The notes under the pieces: model-generated
Told to the model about the DNA's origin: nothing
The model's database searches: none
The model's input: the letters and a program-made list of their open reading frames with translations, nothing else
Origin: Acidobacteriota bacterium
GTDB taxonomy: Bacteria; Acidobacteriota; Terriglobia; Terriglobales; Acidobacteriaceae
Assembly: GCA_013289765.1 (NCBI GenBank)
Contig: JABCZI010000003.1
Span: forward strand, 62,001 to 126,000
Direction of reading: 5' to 3'
DNA length: 64,000 bases
Made by a program: the position numbers and the translations under genes
In this document: positions 45,501-53,881 of the stretch, piece after piece
How positions within the stretch are numbered: the first letter of the stretch is position 1
Layout of the letters: every line of letters starts with the position of its first letter

Positions 45501-46516
45501 GCAACATCGCGATTATCGGCGCGGGCGCGTGGGGCACAGCCTTGTCGATCGTTCTGGGCCGCACTGAAACTCACCGGATTCTATTGTGGGCTCACGAAAA
45601 GGAAGTTTGCGAGAGCATCACTCAACGCCGCGTGAACGAACAATTTCTTCCCGGCCAGATCGTTCCATCTTCGGTAGCGCCCTGCAACGATCTCGCTGAA
45701 ACGCTCGAGCACGCCGAGATCGTGGTGAGCGTAATGCCGTCGCAACATTGCCGCCGATTGTTTCAGCAGATGCTTCCACACCTGCACAACGAAGCTGTAA
45801 TCGTGAGCGCGACCAAGGGTTTGGAGGAAAACTCTCTGCTGCGCATGACCGAGGTGATCGCGCAGGTCGTCGGAGGCAACCAGAAGCCGGCGCCACGAAT
45901 CGGCGCGCTCAGCGGCCCATCGTTCGCACTTGAAGCAGCACGGGGCGATCCCACTGCGATTACTTTTGCCTCGCCAGACCCGGATCTGGCGCGTTCGATC
46001 CAGCAACAATTCAGCCATGCCAGCTTTCGCATTTATACAAATGATGATCCAGTTGGCGTTGAGCTTGGCGGCGCGCTAAAAAATACCATCGCCATTGCGG
46101 CCGGCGTCGCCGCGGGCCTTGGCCTCGGCCATAATTCGGTGGCTGCCCTCATCACGCGAGGCTTGGCTGAGATGACTCGCCTGGTTGTTGCCTGTGGCGG
46201 CAAAGCCGAAACCATGGCAGGCCTGGCAGGGCTCGGCGACCTCGTTCTGACTTGCACGGGCGGCCTCTCGCGCAATCGCAGCGTCGGCGTAGAACTCGGG
46301 CGCGGACGCAAGCTGCCCGAGATACTTGCGGGAATGCATGGCATGGTTGCGGAAGGAGTTTTTACCACGACTGCGGCCGTGGGACTGGCCCGGGCTCGCG
46401 GCGTCGAAATGCCCATTACTGAACAAATGCACGCCATCCTCCACCAGGGCAAAGCTCCGCGTGAAGCGATTTATGAACTGATGACCCGCAGCGGCAAGAG
46501 CGAAACCAGGCCGTAA
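45497..46516 (+). CDS. gpsA: NAD(P)-dependent glycerol-3-phosphate dehydrogenase
   Basis: Reduces dihydroxyacetone phosphate to sn-glycerol-3-phosphate for phospholipids. The NAD-binding IAIIGAGAWGTALSIVLG, the substrate loop SGPSFALEAARGDPTA, GVELGGALKNTIAIAAG with the catalytic lysine, and GLGDLVLTCTGGLSRNR are all present. The longer frame begins at 45413, but ATG 45497 gives the normal N-terminus and overlaps the plsY stop. Confidence 0.95.
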   Translation: MSNIAIIGAGAWGTALSIVLGRTETHRILLWAHEKEVCESITQRRVNEQFLPGQIVPSSVAPCNDLAETLEHAEIVVSVMPSQHCRRLFQQMLPHLHNEAVIVSATKGLEENSLLRMTEVIAQVVGGNQKPAPRIGALSGPSFALEAARGDPTAITFASPDPDLARSIQQQFSHASFRIYTNDDPVGVELGGALKNTIAIAAGVAAGLGLGHNSVAALITRGLAEMTRLVVACGGKAETMAGLAGLGDLVLTCTGGLSRNRSVGVELGRGRKLPEILAGMHGMVAEGVFTTTAAVGLARARGVEMPITEQMHAILHQGKAPREAIYELMTRSGKSETRP

Positions 46517-46649
46517 TACAACTGTCCAGTAACTGCATTCTCTGGCACTTCGCACTCTACGGATTCACTCCACTGGTACTTTAGTAATGCTTAACTTCAC
46601 GGTTTTCGCCTCCGCTCACTTCCTCCCACACTAAAATTCTACAGATACC

Positions 46650-48545
46650 GTGAAATCCGCCGCCACTTCGATCAACGGCCCTTCTCAAGTGAGCCATGGG
46701 AGCGACTCGCCCACGCCCGCGCCCAACCCGGCGCGCATTCCGATTCTTTACGTAATCCTCGGCGTGCTTCTGGTCATCAGCATCGTTCCGATGTATTTCT
46801 ACTCGGCGCAAGTGGAGTCGATTAATCGCGACCGCCTGAAGACCAACGAAATGCTGCTGCAGAATACGGTGACGCGGTCCCTCGCCGACGATCTGTCGCA
46901 GCACGAGCGTTCTCTACGGATGATGCTTGCTAACCTTTCCTCCGCGATCCAGGTAGCCAGCGGCGGCGACATCGGGGACAAGAACATTGAAGCTCCGGAG
47001 TTGCGCGCGTTGCTCGAAAATTTCGTCTCCTCCTCCGACGAACTCGCTTACGCCACCCTGCTCAACTCCGAAGCCAAAGGAGTGTCTGCCGGACGCATCG
47101 CCCCCGACGCTTTCCTGCAGCGCGAACTGCAACACGCTTTTGATGCCGCCCGCGATGGCCGCGCCTATAACGGACATGCCCTGCAAGTGGAAGACGGCAA
47201 ATCGCCGCGGACGATTGTTCTGGTGAGCAGTCCAGTCAGCTACGGCGGGCGTTTTCTGGGTGTGGTCGGAGCGGTCGTGGACCTGCAATTCCTCATTCGC
47301 CGCCTGCAGGAAGTAAGCGGCGGCGGTCTGATTCCCTACGTTGTCGATGCCCAGGGCCGCCTGGTCGCTGCCGCCTCCCCGCAATACGTAACCGGCCAGG
47401 ACATGAAGAGCTTGGAGATCGTCCGCAACTTTGTAGATGAGGGCAATAAGGCTCAACTGGCTGCCACCAAGGAATTCGCCGTTGTTGACGGCAAGAAGAG
47501 TACTGAAATGCTGGGCACTTACAGTCCGGTCACCGAGCTCGACTGGGCCGTGGTGGTGCAGAAACCGCAGTTTGAGGCGTACCGCGGGGTCTACGAAATG
47601 CAGCGCACAGCACGGCTTTTGGCCCTGCTCGCCGTTCTGCTGAGTGTTGGCGTAAGCATTTTTGCCGCCCGCAGAATCACCAATCCTCTGCAGGTTCTCA
47701 CCGAGTCCGGCCGCGCACTGGCTCGTGGCGATTTTTCTCAGCGCGTCCACTTGCGCAGCCGCACCGAGATCGGAGAATTGGCCGAAACCTTTAACACCAT
47801 GTCCGAAGAACTTGAACAGTTCGTTGAAGATTTGAAACAGGCCGCGGAAGAAAATCGCGCACTATTTCTGGGCTCAATCCAGATGCTTGCGGGCGCGGTT
47901 GACGAAAAGGACCCCTACACCCGCGGCCACTCCGACCGCGTCACGCGTTACTCGCTGATGATCGGCAAAGAACTTAATCTCGACGCGCCCTTTATGGAAA
48001 CGCTGCAGATTTCCGCGCAGCTTCACGACGTGGGAAAAATCGGGATCGAGGACCGCATCCTCAAGAAGCCAGGGGCACTGACCCCCGAAGAATTTGAAGT
48101 GATGAAGACCCATACCACCAAGGGCGCCAACATCCTCCGGCCGGTAACGCAATTGGCAGAGATGCTTCCTGGCATTGAGCTTCATCACGAAGCTCTCGAC
48201 GGTCGGGGATACCCGTACGGCCTTCAGGGGGAGCAGATCCCACTGCTGGCGCGAGTCATTGCGGTAGCCGACACCTTTGATGCATTGACCACCAATCGTC
48301 CTTACCAGCATGCGCACACGCCGGAAGAAGCTTTGAAAATCATTCAGAGTCTTGTCGGAAAGCGGCTGGACCCGGCGCCCGTCGCGGCGCTCATGGCCGT
48401 CTACGGGCGCGGCGAAATCCGCATCCAGCGTCTCTCGGTCAAGCGACCGCCGATCCCCGACGAAGTGGCGAACATCCCGCCAGCGGCTGCTTCCCTTGGA
48501 CTCGTCGCCGAGGAAATTGCCAAGCTGGAAAAAACTCGCGCCTGA
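46650..48545 (+). CDS. Membrane sensor with HAMP and HD-GYP domains (c-di-GMP phosphodiesterase)
   Basis: Begins at GTG 46650. Membrane spans near 31-52 and 320-340 bracket a periplasmic region of the dCache type. A HAMP domain (RRITNPLQVLTESGRALARG) leads to the HD-GYP domain: EKDPYTRGHSDRVTRYS, H459-D460 in LHDVGKIGI, and HHEALDGRGYPYGLQGEQIP from H512. HD-GYP proteins hydrolyse c-di-GMP; the key metal ligands and the DGxGYP motif are intact, so activity is expected. Signal unknown. Confidence 0.92.
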   Translation: MKSAATSINGPSQVSHGSDSPTPAPNPARIPILYVILGVLLVISIVPMYFYSAQVESINRDRLKTNEMLLQNTVTRSLADDLSQHERSLRMMLANLSSAIQVASGGDIGDKNIEAPELRALLENFVSSSDELAYATLLNSEAKGVSAGRIAPDAFLQRELQHAFDAARDGRAYNGHALQVEDGKSPRTIVLVSSPVSYGGRFLGVVGAVVDLQFLIRRLQEVSGGGLIPYVVDAQGRLVAAASPQYVTGQDMKSLEIVRNFVDEGNKAQLAATKEFAVVDGKKSTEMLGTYSPVTELDWAVVVQKPQFEAYRGVYEMQRTARLLALLAVLLSVGVSIFAARRITNPLQVLTESGRALARGDFSQRVHLRSRTEIGELAETFNTMSEELEQFVEDLKQAAEENRALFLGSIQMLAGAVDEKDPYTRGHSDRVTRYSLMIGKELNLDAPFMETLQISAQLHDVGKIGIEDRILKKPGALTPEEFEVMKTHTTKGANILRPVTQLAEMLPGIELHHEALDGRGYPYGLQGEQIPLLARVIAVADTFDALTTNRPYQHAHTPEEALKIIQSLVGKRLDPAPVAALMAVYGRGEIRIQRLSVKRPPIPDEVANIPPAAASLGLVAEEIAKLEKTRA

Positions 48546-48615
48546 ACTAGACCCTTCCATTTGACTGCAGCGCCCCGATCGGCGGCAGGCCGCTATAATC
48601 AGTCCAGGACTCTTC

Positions 48616-49569
48616 ATGATTCAAACTCTGTTCGGCAGTACCGAAGAAAATAAAACCGGACTCTTTGACCGCATGAAGCAGGCGGTCACGCGCACGCGGG
48701 AGAACCTCGCCGAGCGCATTGAAGAAGTTGTTTCCTTCGGCAAGGAAATTGACCGCAACACTCTCGACGATCTTGAAGCCACGCTCATCGGTGCTGACCT
48801 CGGTTCCACCACCACACTGGAAGTACTGGGCAAGCTCCGCGACAAAGCTGATCGAAAACAAATCAAAGACGTGCAAGAGTTGAAGCGATTGTTGAAAGAA
48901 GAGCTGCTTGCTATTCTTGGCGCAGCGAATAGGCCGCTGGTTAAGAAAGTGGAGGGAACCCCGGAAGTCATTCTGATCGTGGGGGTCAACGGCACCGGCA
49001 AAACCACGACCATCGGCAAGTTGTCCCAGGTCTTTCGCTCACAGGGCAAGAGCGTCCTGCTGTGCGCAGCGGACACCTTTCGCGCGGCGGCCATTGATCA
49101 GCTGGAAATCTGGGGACAGCGTACGGGGACGGAAGTAATCAAAACCAAACCCGGCGGCGACCCTGCGGCGGTACTGTTCGACGCTTTACAGGCAGCAACG
49201 GCGCGTAAAACAGATTATGTGATCGTGGACACCGCCGGACGCCTGCACACCAAGACAAGTCTCATGTCGGAATTAGAAAAAATGCGACGCACCGCTCAAC
49301 GCATCATTCCCGGAGCTCCGCACGAGACCCTGCTTGTGATGGACGCTACCACCGGCCAGAATGGATTGCAGCAGGCGCGATTGTTTACGGAGTCGGCGGG
49401 TGTTACCGGCATCGTGCTTACCAAGCTAGACGGCACGGCGAAAGGCGGAGTGGTGGTTGCCATTTCTCGTGAGTTAGGTTTGCCGGTACGATTTGTCGGC
49501 GTTGGCGAGAAAGTCGGCGATCTGCTGCCCTTCGATCCGAAAGAGTTTGTCGATTCCCTATTCGAGTGA
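48616..49569 (+). CDS. ftsY: Signal recognition particle receptor FtsY
   Basis: GTPase that docks ribosome-SRP complexes at the membrane, partner of the SRP RNA coded at 36044-36146. The N domain ([20 protein letters not shown]) is short, without an acidic A domain, and the G domain has GVNGTGKTT (K129), the DTAGRLHTK switch, the DATTGQNG motif and [13 protein letters not shown] 48616 has AGGA upstream. A TATAAT (48594-48599) occurs just before it but has no good -35 at normal spacing. Confidence 0.96.
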   Translation: MIQTLFGSTEENKTGLFDRMKQAVTRTRENLAERIEEVVSFGKEIDRNTLDDLEATLIGADLGSTTTLEVLGKLRDKADRKQIKDVQELKRLLKEELLAILGAANRPLVKKVEGTPEVILIVGVNGTGKTTTIGKLSQVFRSQGKSVLLCAADTFRAAAIDQLEIWGQRTGTEVIKTKPGGDPAAVLFDALQAATARKTDYVIVDTAGRLHTKTSLMSELEKMRRTAQRIIPGAPHETLLVMDATTGQNGLQQARLFTESAGVTGIVLTKLDGTAKGGVVVAISRELGLPVRFVGVGEKVGDLLPFDPKEFVDSLFE

Positions 49570-49605
49570 ATACTGTTTCCTCACTTCTTGATCCGCCCCG
49601 CGCAG

Positions 49606-50781
49606 ATGGCCGATGATTCCACCGACGAGCAGTTCCTGCACCGCGCGCTCGACCTAGCGCGTGACGGGATCGGACTGGCGTCGCCCAATCCTTATGTCGG
49701 CGCGTTGATTGTCGATTCGCATGGCACCGTCGCCGGCACCGGCGTTTACACCTACGCTGGCGTGAAGCATGCCGAAGTGCGCGCCCTGGAGCAGGCCGGC
49801 GAGAAAGCCCGTGGCGGGACGCTTTACATCAACCTCGAACCACACTCGCACCAGGGCCGCACGCCCGCGTGCACGGATGCTTTAATCGCCGCCGGCATTC
49901 ATCGCGTCGTCGCTTCGATGGCCGACCCCAATCCGAAAGTCAGTGGACGCGGCTTTGAGAAGTTGCGCGCCGCCGGCGTGCAAGTCGAAGTGGGAGGGCT
50001 TGAGGCAGAAGCGAGACGCCTGAACGAGAACTTCGCCCGCTACATTCGCCACGGGCTTCCATTCGTCACCCTGAAAGCGGCGATGACGCTCGATGGCAAG
50101 ATCGCTTTACCTGCTGCGACGTGCGTGAATCATCCGGTAGGCACGCCAGCAGGCGGCTGGATCACTGGCGAGGAAGCGCGCGCATACGTCCATCAACAGC
50201 GTCATCAGAGCGACGCGCTTATGGTGGGGGTAGGAACAATCCTCGCGGACGATCCCCTGCTCACCGATCGCAGCGGTTGTCCGCGCCGGCGGCCACTTGT
50301 GCGTGTGATTCTGGATTCGCATCTGCGCTTGCCGCTGGAGTCGCGCCTCGTCCAGAGCGTCACCGCGGGCGGGACTGGCAAGAACGATGTGCTGGTTTTC
50401 TGTTCATTCCCGGACGGTAGACCTGATGAAAAAAAGAAGCGCGAACTGGAAGCGCGTGGCATTCATATTGAAAGCATCAAGCCCGCCGCTGATGGACGGC
50501 CTGACATGGAAGCGGTGCTGCGCCGCCTGGGCGAACTTGAAATTGCAAGTGTGATGATCGAAGGCGGATCGCGGGTAAATGCGGCGGCGCTCGGTTCGAA
50601 AGTGGTCGACAAAGTCTTCCTGTATTACGCGCCGACAATTCTGGGCGCTGGATCGGTTCCATTCGCATCCGCGAGCGTCGGCCAAGTCGATGAGATGCAG
50701 CATGTCAAAGATTTAAGCCTGCATCGCTTCGGTGCGGACTTCGCGGTAGAGGGTTATCTGCGCGATCCTTACGAGGGGTAG
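49606..50781 (+). CDS. ribD: Bifunctional deaminase/reductase of riboflavin synthesis, with altered zinc ligand
   Basis: Two steps of riboflavin synthesis: deamination of the pyrimidinone and reduction of the ribosyl side chain. The deaminase part has H55-A-E and C89 but reads LEPHSHQGRTPAC where the family normally has LEPCxHxGRTPPC, so the first zinc cysteine is His80. The codon is CAC, two changes away from either cysteine codon. The reductase part has TLKAAMTLDGKIA, DALMVGVGTILADDP and VMIEGGSRVNAAAL. ATG 49606 is chosen over 49588. ribE follows 95 bases later. Confidence 0.92.
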   Translation: MADDSTDEQFLHRALDLARDGIGLASPNPYVGALIVDSHGTVAGTGVYTYAGVKHAEVRALEQAGEKARGGTLYINLEPHSHQGRTPACTDALIAAGIHRVVASMADPNPKVSGRGFEKLRAAGVQVEVGGLEAEARRLNENFARYIRHGLPFVTLKAAMTLDGKIALPAATCVNHPVGTPAGGWITGEEARAYVHQQRHQSDALMVGVGTILADDPLLTDRSGCPRRRPLVRVILDSHLRLPLESRLVQSVTAGGTGKNDVLVFCSFPDGRPDEKKKRELEARGIHIESIKPAADGRPDMEAVLRRLGELEIASVMIEGGSRVNAAALGSKVVDKVFLYYAPTILGAGSVPFASASVGQVDEMQHVKDLSLHRFGADFAVEGYLRDPYEG

Positions 50782-50875
50782 CGTCTCTGCGGGCCTCGTG
50801 CGAAGCGATGTGGTTCCTCGGAAATCTCTGCTCTCTCTGGGGGGTTTATCATGTTGGTTAGCGAGTGAGGTGTTC

Positions 50876-51520
50876 ATGTTTACTGGCATTGTTGAAGAAG
50901 TGGGACGCGTCAGGCGGATCGAGCAGCGCGGCGAAAATCGTCGCGTCACGATTGCCGCCAAGAATGTCCCAAAGGATTTTAAGACCGGCGACAGCGTTGC
51001 GGTCAGCGGAGTCTGTCTTACCGCGGTCGATATCAAGACGGACTCATTCAGCGCTGATCTTGCTCCGGAGACCTGGGTGCGAACGTCTCTCTCGCGGCTG
51101 AAGGAAGGCGCTTTGGTCAATCTGGAATTGCCCATGAAGGCCGATGGGCGATTCGGCGGGCACATCGTTCAGGGCCATGTGGATGGAGTTGGCAGAGTTG
51201 TTGCCCTGGAGCGCATTGCGGACTCCGAAAATTTCTGGCTGCGCATCGAATTGCCGCGCGAGATCGAGAAATATACTGTGTACAAGGGTTCGATTTCGAT
51301 CGAAGGCATCAGCCTCACCGTGGCAAAACTTGAGGGCACAAGTTGTACCGTTGCCATCATTTCGCATACTGTTGAGATGACAAACCTGAACTCGCTGAAG
51401 CCCGGCGATCCGGTCAATCTCGAAGCGGATCTGATTGCAAAGTATGTCGAGAAGATGATGACGAACGCGCCAGCGGAGAGTTCGCTTACGGTGGAAGAGT
51501 TGGTGCGGCAGGGGTTTTAG
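50876..51520 (+). CDS. ribE: Riboflavin synthase, alpha subunit
   Basis: Dismutates two lumazine molecules to riboflavin. The duplicated lumazine-binding domains are both visible: MFTGIVEEVGRVRRIEQ, SVAVSGVCLTAVDI with the paired MKADGRFGGHIVQGHVDGVG and GSISIEGISLTVAKLEG. ATG 50876 has GAGGTG about six bases upstream; the open frame runs from 50798 without function. Follows ribD; the other rib genes are not in the window. Confidence 0.95.
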   Translation: MFTGIVEEVGRVRRIEQRGENRRVTIAAKNVPKDFKTGDSVAVSGVCLTAVDIKTDSFSADLAPETWVRTSLSRLKEGALVNLELPMKADGRFGGHIVQGHVDGVGRVVALERIADSENFWLRIELPREIEKYTVYKGSISIEGISLTVAKLEGTSCTVAIISHTVEMTNLNSLKPGDPVNLEADLIAKYVEKMMTNAPAESSLTVEELVRQGF

Positions 51521-51563
51521 GGCAGTGGACAGTGTCCAGTGGTCAGCTAAAGCACGTGGAGCG

Positions 51564-51767
51564 ATGCCAGGTTTGGAACCATCCGCAGTTCAGAATCAGA
51601 ATCCCGGACTGTGCGGCGAGTGTGTTTATGCCCGGCGCATTCAATCGGACCGGTCATCGGTGTTTTACCAGTGCCAACTGTCGTTCACCGATTCGCGGTT
51701 TGAGAAATATCCGCGGCTTCCGGTTCTTAATTGCAGCGGCTATCGCAGGCAAGAGCATAGCGAATGA
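51564..51767 (+). CDS. Short cysteine-rich protein of unknown function
   Basis: About 67 residues containing LCGECVYARRIQSDRSSVFY, then CQLSFTDSRFEKYPRLPVLN and CSGYRRQEH. The pattern CxxC(x)AxxxxSxxGSxFxxC...TDPRFxKYPxLPVLxCxGY is one I recognise from small conserved hypothetical proteins in Acidobacteria and other phyla, probably binding a metal through four cysteines (two early, one after the aromatic, one before GY). ATG 51564 has GGAG close upstream. It follows ribE on the same strand. Confidence 0.65.
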   Translation: MPGLEPSAVQNQNPGLCGECVYARRIQSDRSSVFYQCQLSFTDSRFEKYPRLPVLNCSGYRRQEHSE

Positions 51768-51903
51768 GCGGTGTCGCCCGTCCTAAGTGTTGACCGGAAC
51801 GTCGTTCTCGACGCGTTGATCCGGATCAAATAAAAAAAATCAGATCTTGCGCGTTAAAATATCCAGAATCAACAACTTAACTAAATCGTACCAAGCTAAA
51901 ATA

Positions 51904-51931
51904 TTGATTCGATAGATTTTAGAGATACAAT
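51904..51931 (+). promoter_or_regulatory. Possible sigma-70 promoter in the AT-rich island
   Basis: TTGATT (51904-51909) and TACAAT (51926-51931) are separated by 16 bases, close to the consensus TTGACA-17-TATAAT. It would direct transcription toward the small open frame at 52008. In AT-rich DNA such matches arise by chance fairly often. Confidence 0.3.
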
Positions 51932-52007
51932 CCTTAGAATCAAATAGTTACCGCCCAAGGTCGTAGCTAAGCCCCTTAGAATCAGTAAACTGATTAGAGC
52001 AGATCTG

Positions 52008-52175
52008 ATGGACGATCCGCTAAAATCTTTGCCGCCAAGGAGTTACCCGCAAAATATTGCAGAGGAACGAGTTAGCATTTTGCTATTCAGTTGTCAAAGA
52101 GCTAATGCTTTAAATCAATTAGATCGCGACGAAGATTGGAAGTCAAGGGGAAACGATACTGATCTAATTCGCTGA
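52008..52175 (+). CDS. Possible 55-residue protein in the AT-rich island
   Basis: ATG 52008 opens a frame of 55 codons ending TGA at 52175. The product begins MDDPLKSLPPRSYPQNIAEE, continues with a hydrophobic patch around VSILLFSC and an acidic/basic C-terminus, and has ordinary amino acid balance. No good ribosome site precedes it and I do not recognise the sequence. It could be a remnant of a longer gene or chance. Its stop lies inside the inverted repeat at 52159-52184. Confidence 0.3.
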   Translation: MDDPLKSLPPRSYPQNIAEERVSILLFSCQRANALNQLDRDEDWKSRGNDTDLIR

Positions 52176-52184
52176 TTAGATCAG
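52159..52184. repeat. Perfect 10-base inverted repeat
   Basis: CTGATCTAAT and ATTAGATCAG are exact inverted complements separated by six bases. As RNA this forms a 10-bp hairpin; there is no T run, so an intrinsic terminator is not supported, although the hairpin lies between two convergent units (the island and mlaF). Confidence 0.75.
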
Positions 52185-52246
52185 CACCGGGGAATCTGAC
52201 CGTAAAAGAAGCACTTGGCCTAGCTACCCTTCTGCGATGGCTTGGT

Positions 52247-53026
52247 TCAGCATTTCACTTTGAGTTCATCCAATTTCAGTTCGTCCAATTCCAGGAATTC
52301 CTGCACAATTGTCTCGGGGGATTTTTCCATTTCGGCGGTGGTGCCGAAGAAGATGGCTTTGCCTTCATAAAGAAAAACGACGCGATCGGCCAGTTTTTTG
52401 GCCAGGCGCATATCGTGAGTGACCACGATGCTGGTGAGATTCAGTTGAATCTTCAGGCGTTTGATGAGATCGCCGAGCAGTTGAGCCATCAGGGGATCGA
52501 CCATGGTGGTGGGCTCGTCGTACAGAACGCATTCCGGGCGCGCCGCCAGAGCCCGGGCAATCGCCACCGAGCGCTTCATTCCAGTCGAGAGATCCGAAGG
52601 CAATAGGTCGCGCATCTCCTGCACGCCCACCATCTTCAGCAATCCGTCAACGATTTCGTAAATCTGTTCGTCGTTCAGTTCGCGAGTTTCGCGCAAGGGA
52701 AAGGCTACGTTCTCGCCAACGGTGAGCGAATCGAACAGCGCTCCGTTTTGAAAAACCATGGTTACCTTTTTGCGGATGGCTTCCATGTCCACTTCGGAAG
52801 AGTCGGTGATGTCTTTACCGGCAACGATCACTTGTCCGGAATCGGCTTTGAGAAAACCCATGAGCAGTTGCAGGGAAACCGATTTACCGACGCCGCTGCG
52901 GCCCAGAATGCAGACGGTCTCGCCGGGCAGGACGTTGAAGCTGACGCGATCGAGAATGATTTTCTCGCCGAAGGCCTTACAGACTTCGCGGAACTCGATG
53001 TATGGTTTCTGTGGAGTTTCTGGCAT
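52247..53026 (-). CDS. mlaF: MlaF-type ABC ATPase (phospholipid transport)
   Basis: ATPase of an MCE-type lipid transporter. Walker A is GRSGVGKS, the Q-loop FQNGALFDSLTVGENVAFPL is characteristic of MlaF/Ttg2A, the signature region reads LSTGMKRSVAIARAL (usually LSGGMxKRV), and Walker B is VLYDEPTTMVDPL, followed by the switch VVTHDM. The C-terminus has a short repeat (ELDELKLDELK). ATG 53026 is preferred over GTG 53041. The permease MlaE and the MCE protein MlaD are not adjacent in this window. Confidence 0.88.
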   Translation of the reverse strand: MPETPQKPYIEFREVCKAFGEKIILDRVSFNVLPGETVCILGRSGVGKSVSLQLLMGFLKADSGQVIVAGKDITDSSEVDMEAIRKKVTMVFQNGALFDSLTVGENVAFPLRETRELNDEQIYEIVDGLLKMVGVQEMRDLLPSDLSTGMKRSVAIARALAARPECVLYDEPTTMVDPLMAQLLGDLIKRLKIQLNLTSIVVTHDMRLAKKLADRVVFLYEGKAIFFGTTAEMEKSPETIVQEFLELDELKLDELKVKC

Positions 53027-53070
53027 GTCTATCCGCAACACAGCATATTCGTTCTAGATTCTAAATGCCG

Positions 53071-53673
53071 TCAGGCGCTTCCCTTCTGCGCGTGCAACTC
53101 TTCGGGCGTATTCAGGTTGCGAAAGACGTCTAAAGAAAACCCCGCCCTTTGCAGTTCGTCCTGTTCGATTATCCGGGTGGATGCCGGATCGAACAGCAGA
53201 TCAATTTTATTTCGCCCGGCGCGCAGAGCCCGTTCGGCGGCGACGGCGAATTGGCGTCGATAAACGGCGCACAAGGGCTGCCAACCTCCGTCACCGCGCG
53301 GAACCACAGCCATTGCGTTAGGAGCGCCGATTGCTTGGGCGATCAAGTGCTGCAGAAGCGATCGGGGAATAAACGGCATATCCACAGCGAGTATGAGGGT
53401 GAGGCCGGTATGCGAGGCACGTAGCGCAGCATGAATGCCGCCCAAGGGGCCGCAGTTGGGGAATTCATCTTCCACCACCGGGGCAAACGGCGCAAACTTG
53501 TCCCTGCTTCCAATGATGAGGACGTTAAGGCTGATTGCGCGGGCCAAATCGAGGGAGCGTGCCAGGAGGGTGCGGCCTTCGAATTCCACGAACGCTTTGT
53601 CGCGACCCATGCGGGTGCTCATGCCGCCCGCCAGAATCGCGACGGTAACATCCGCGGCCGGGGGCTGTTCCAT
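53071..53673 (-). CDS. mobA: Molybdenum cofactor guanylyltransferase
   Basis: Attaches GMP to molybdopterin. The nucleotide-binding start VAILAGGMSTRMGRDKAFVE, the NCGPLGGIHAALRAS segment and LILAVDMPFIPRSL with the metal-binding aspartate are typical, as is the C-terminal RNLNTPEEL. Length 200 is normal. Located 44 bases upstream of mlaF on the same strand. Confidence 0.93.
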   Translation of the reverse strand: MEQPPAADVTVAILAGGMSTRMGRDKAFVEFEGRTLLARSLDLARAISLNVLIIGSRDKFAPFAPVVEDEFPNCGPLGGIHAALRASHTGLTLILAVDMPFIPRSLLQHLIAQAIGAPNAMAVVPRGDGGWQPLCAVYRRQFAVAAERALRAGRNKIDLLFDPASTRIIEQDELQRAGFSLDVFRNLNTPEELHAQKGSA

Positions 53674-53881
53674 GTGGCAATCATACCCTTTTACGGGTCA
53701 CAAAAAACCTTGCGGAAGTCTTAAGTTGTTCTCCCGAGGCAGGTTTCGCGTAGTGAGTCCGATCCTTGTCAGGGTTTGCATTTTGGGTTCATCAGCCAGA
53801 CGACACGAAAGTAACCTTCCCAAGAAACCGGGTTCGGGAGATGATGGCATTCCGGCGCTCCCAAGTCCGGACGTAATCATC

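Larger units (their letters stand above)
51825..52200. other. AT-rich island without recognised genes
   Basis: Base composition here is visibly richer in A and T than in all neighbours. The stretch contains repeated words (CCTTAGAATCA near 51933 and 51975; CTGATTAGA near 51990 and 52172), a promoter-like pair, a 55-residue open frame and a perfect inverted repeat. The composition break suggests DNA of different origin or a non-coding RNA locus. No transposase or integrase fragment was recognised. Confidence 0.55.

Noticed and set aside
46914-47750. 278-codon minus-strand frame inside the HAMP/HD-GYP gene
   Set aside because: Antisense to a conserved sensor gene and without domain similarity.
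48561-48599. TTGACT ... TATAAT upstream of ftsY as a promoter
   Set aside because: The hexamers are 27 bases apart, too far for a sigma-70 promoter.
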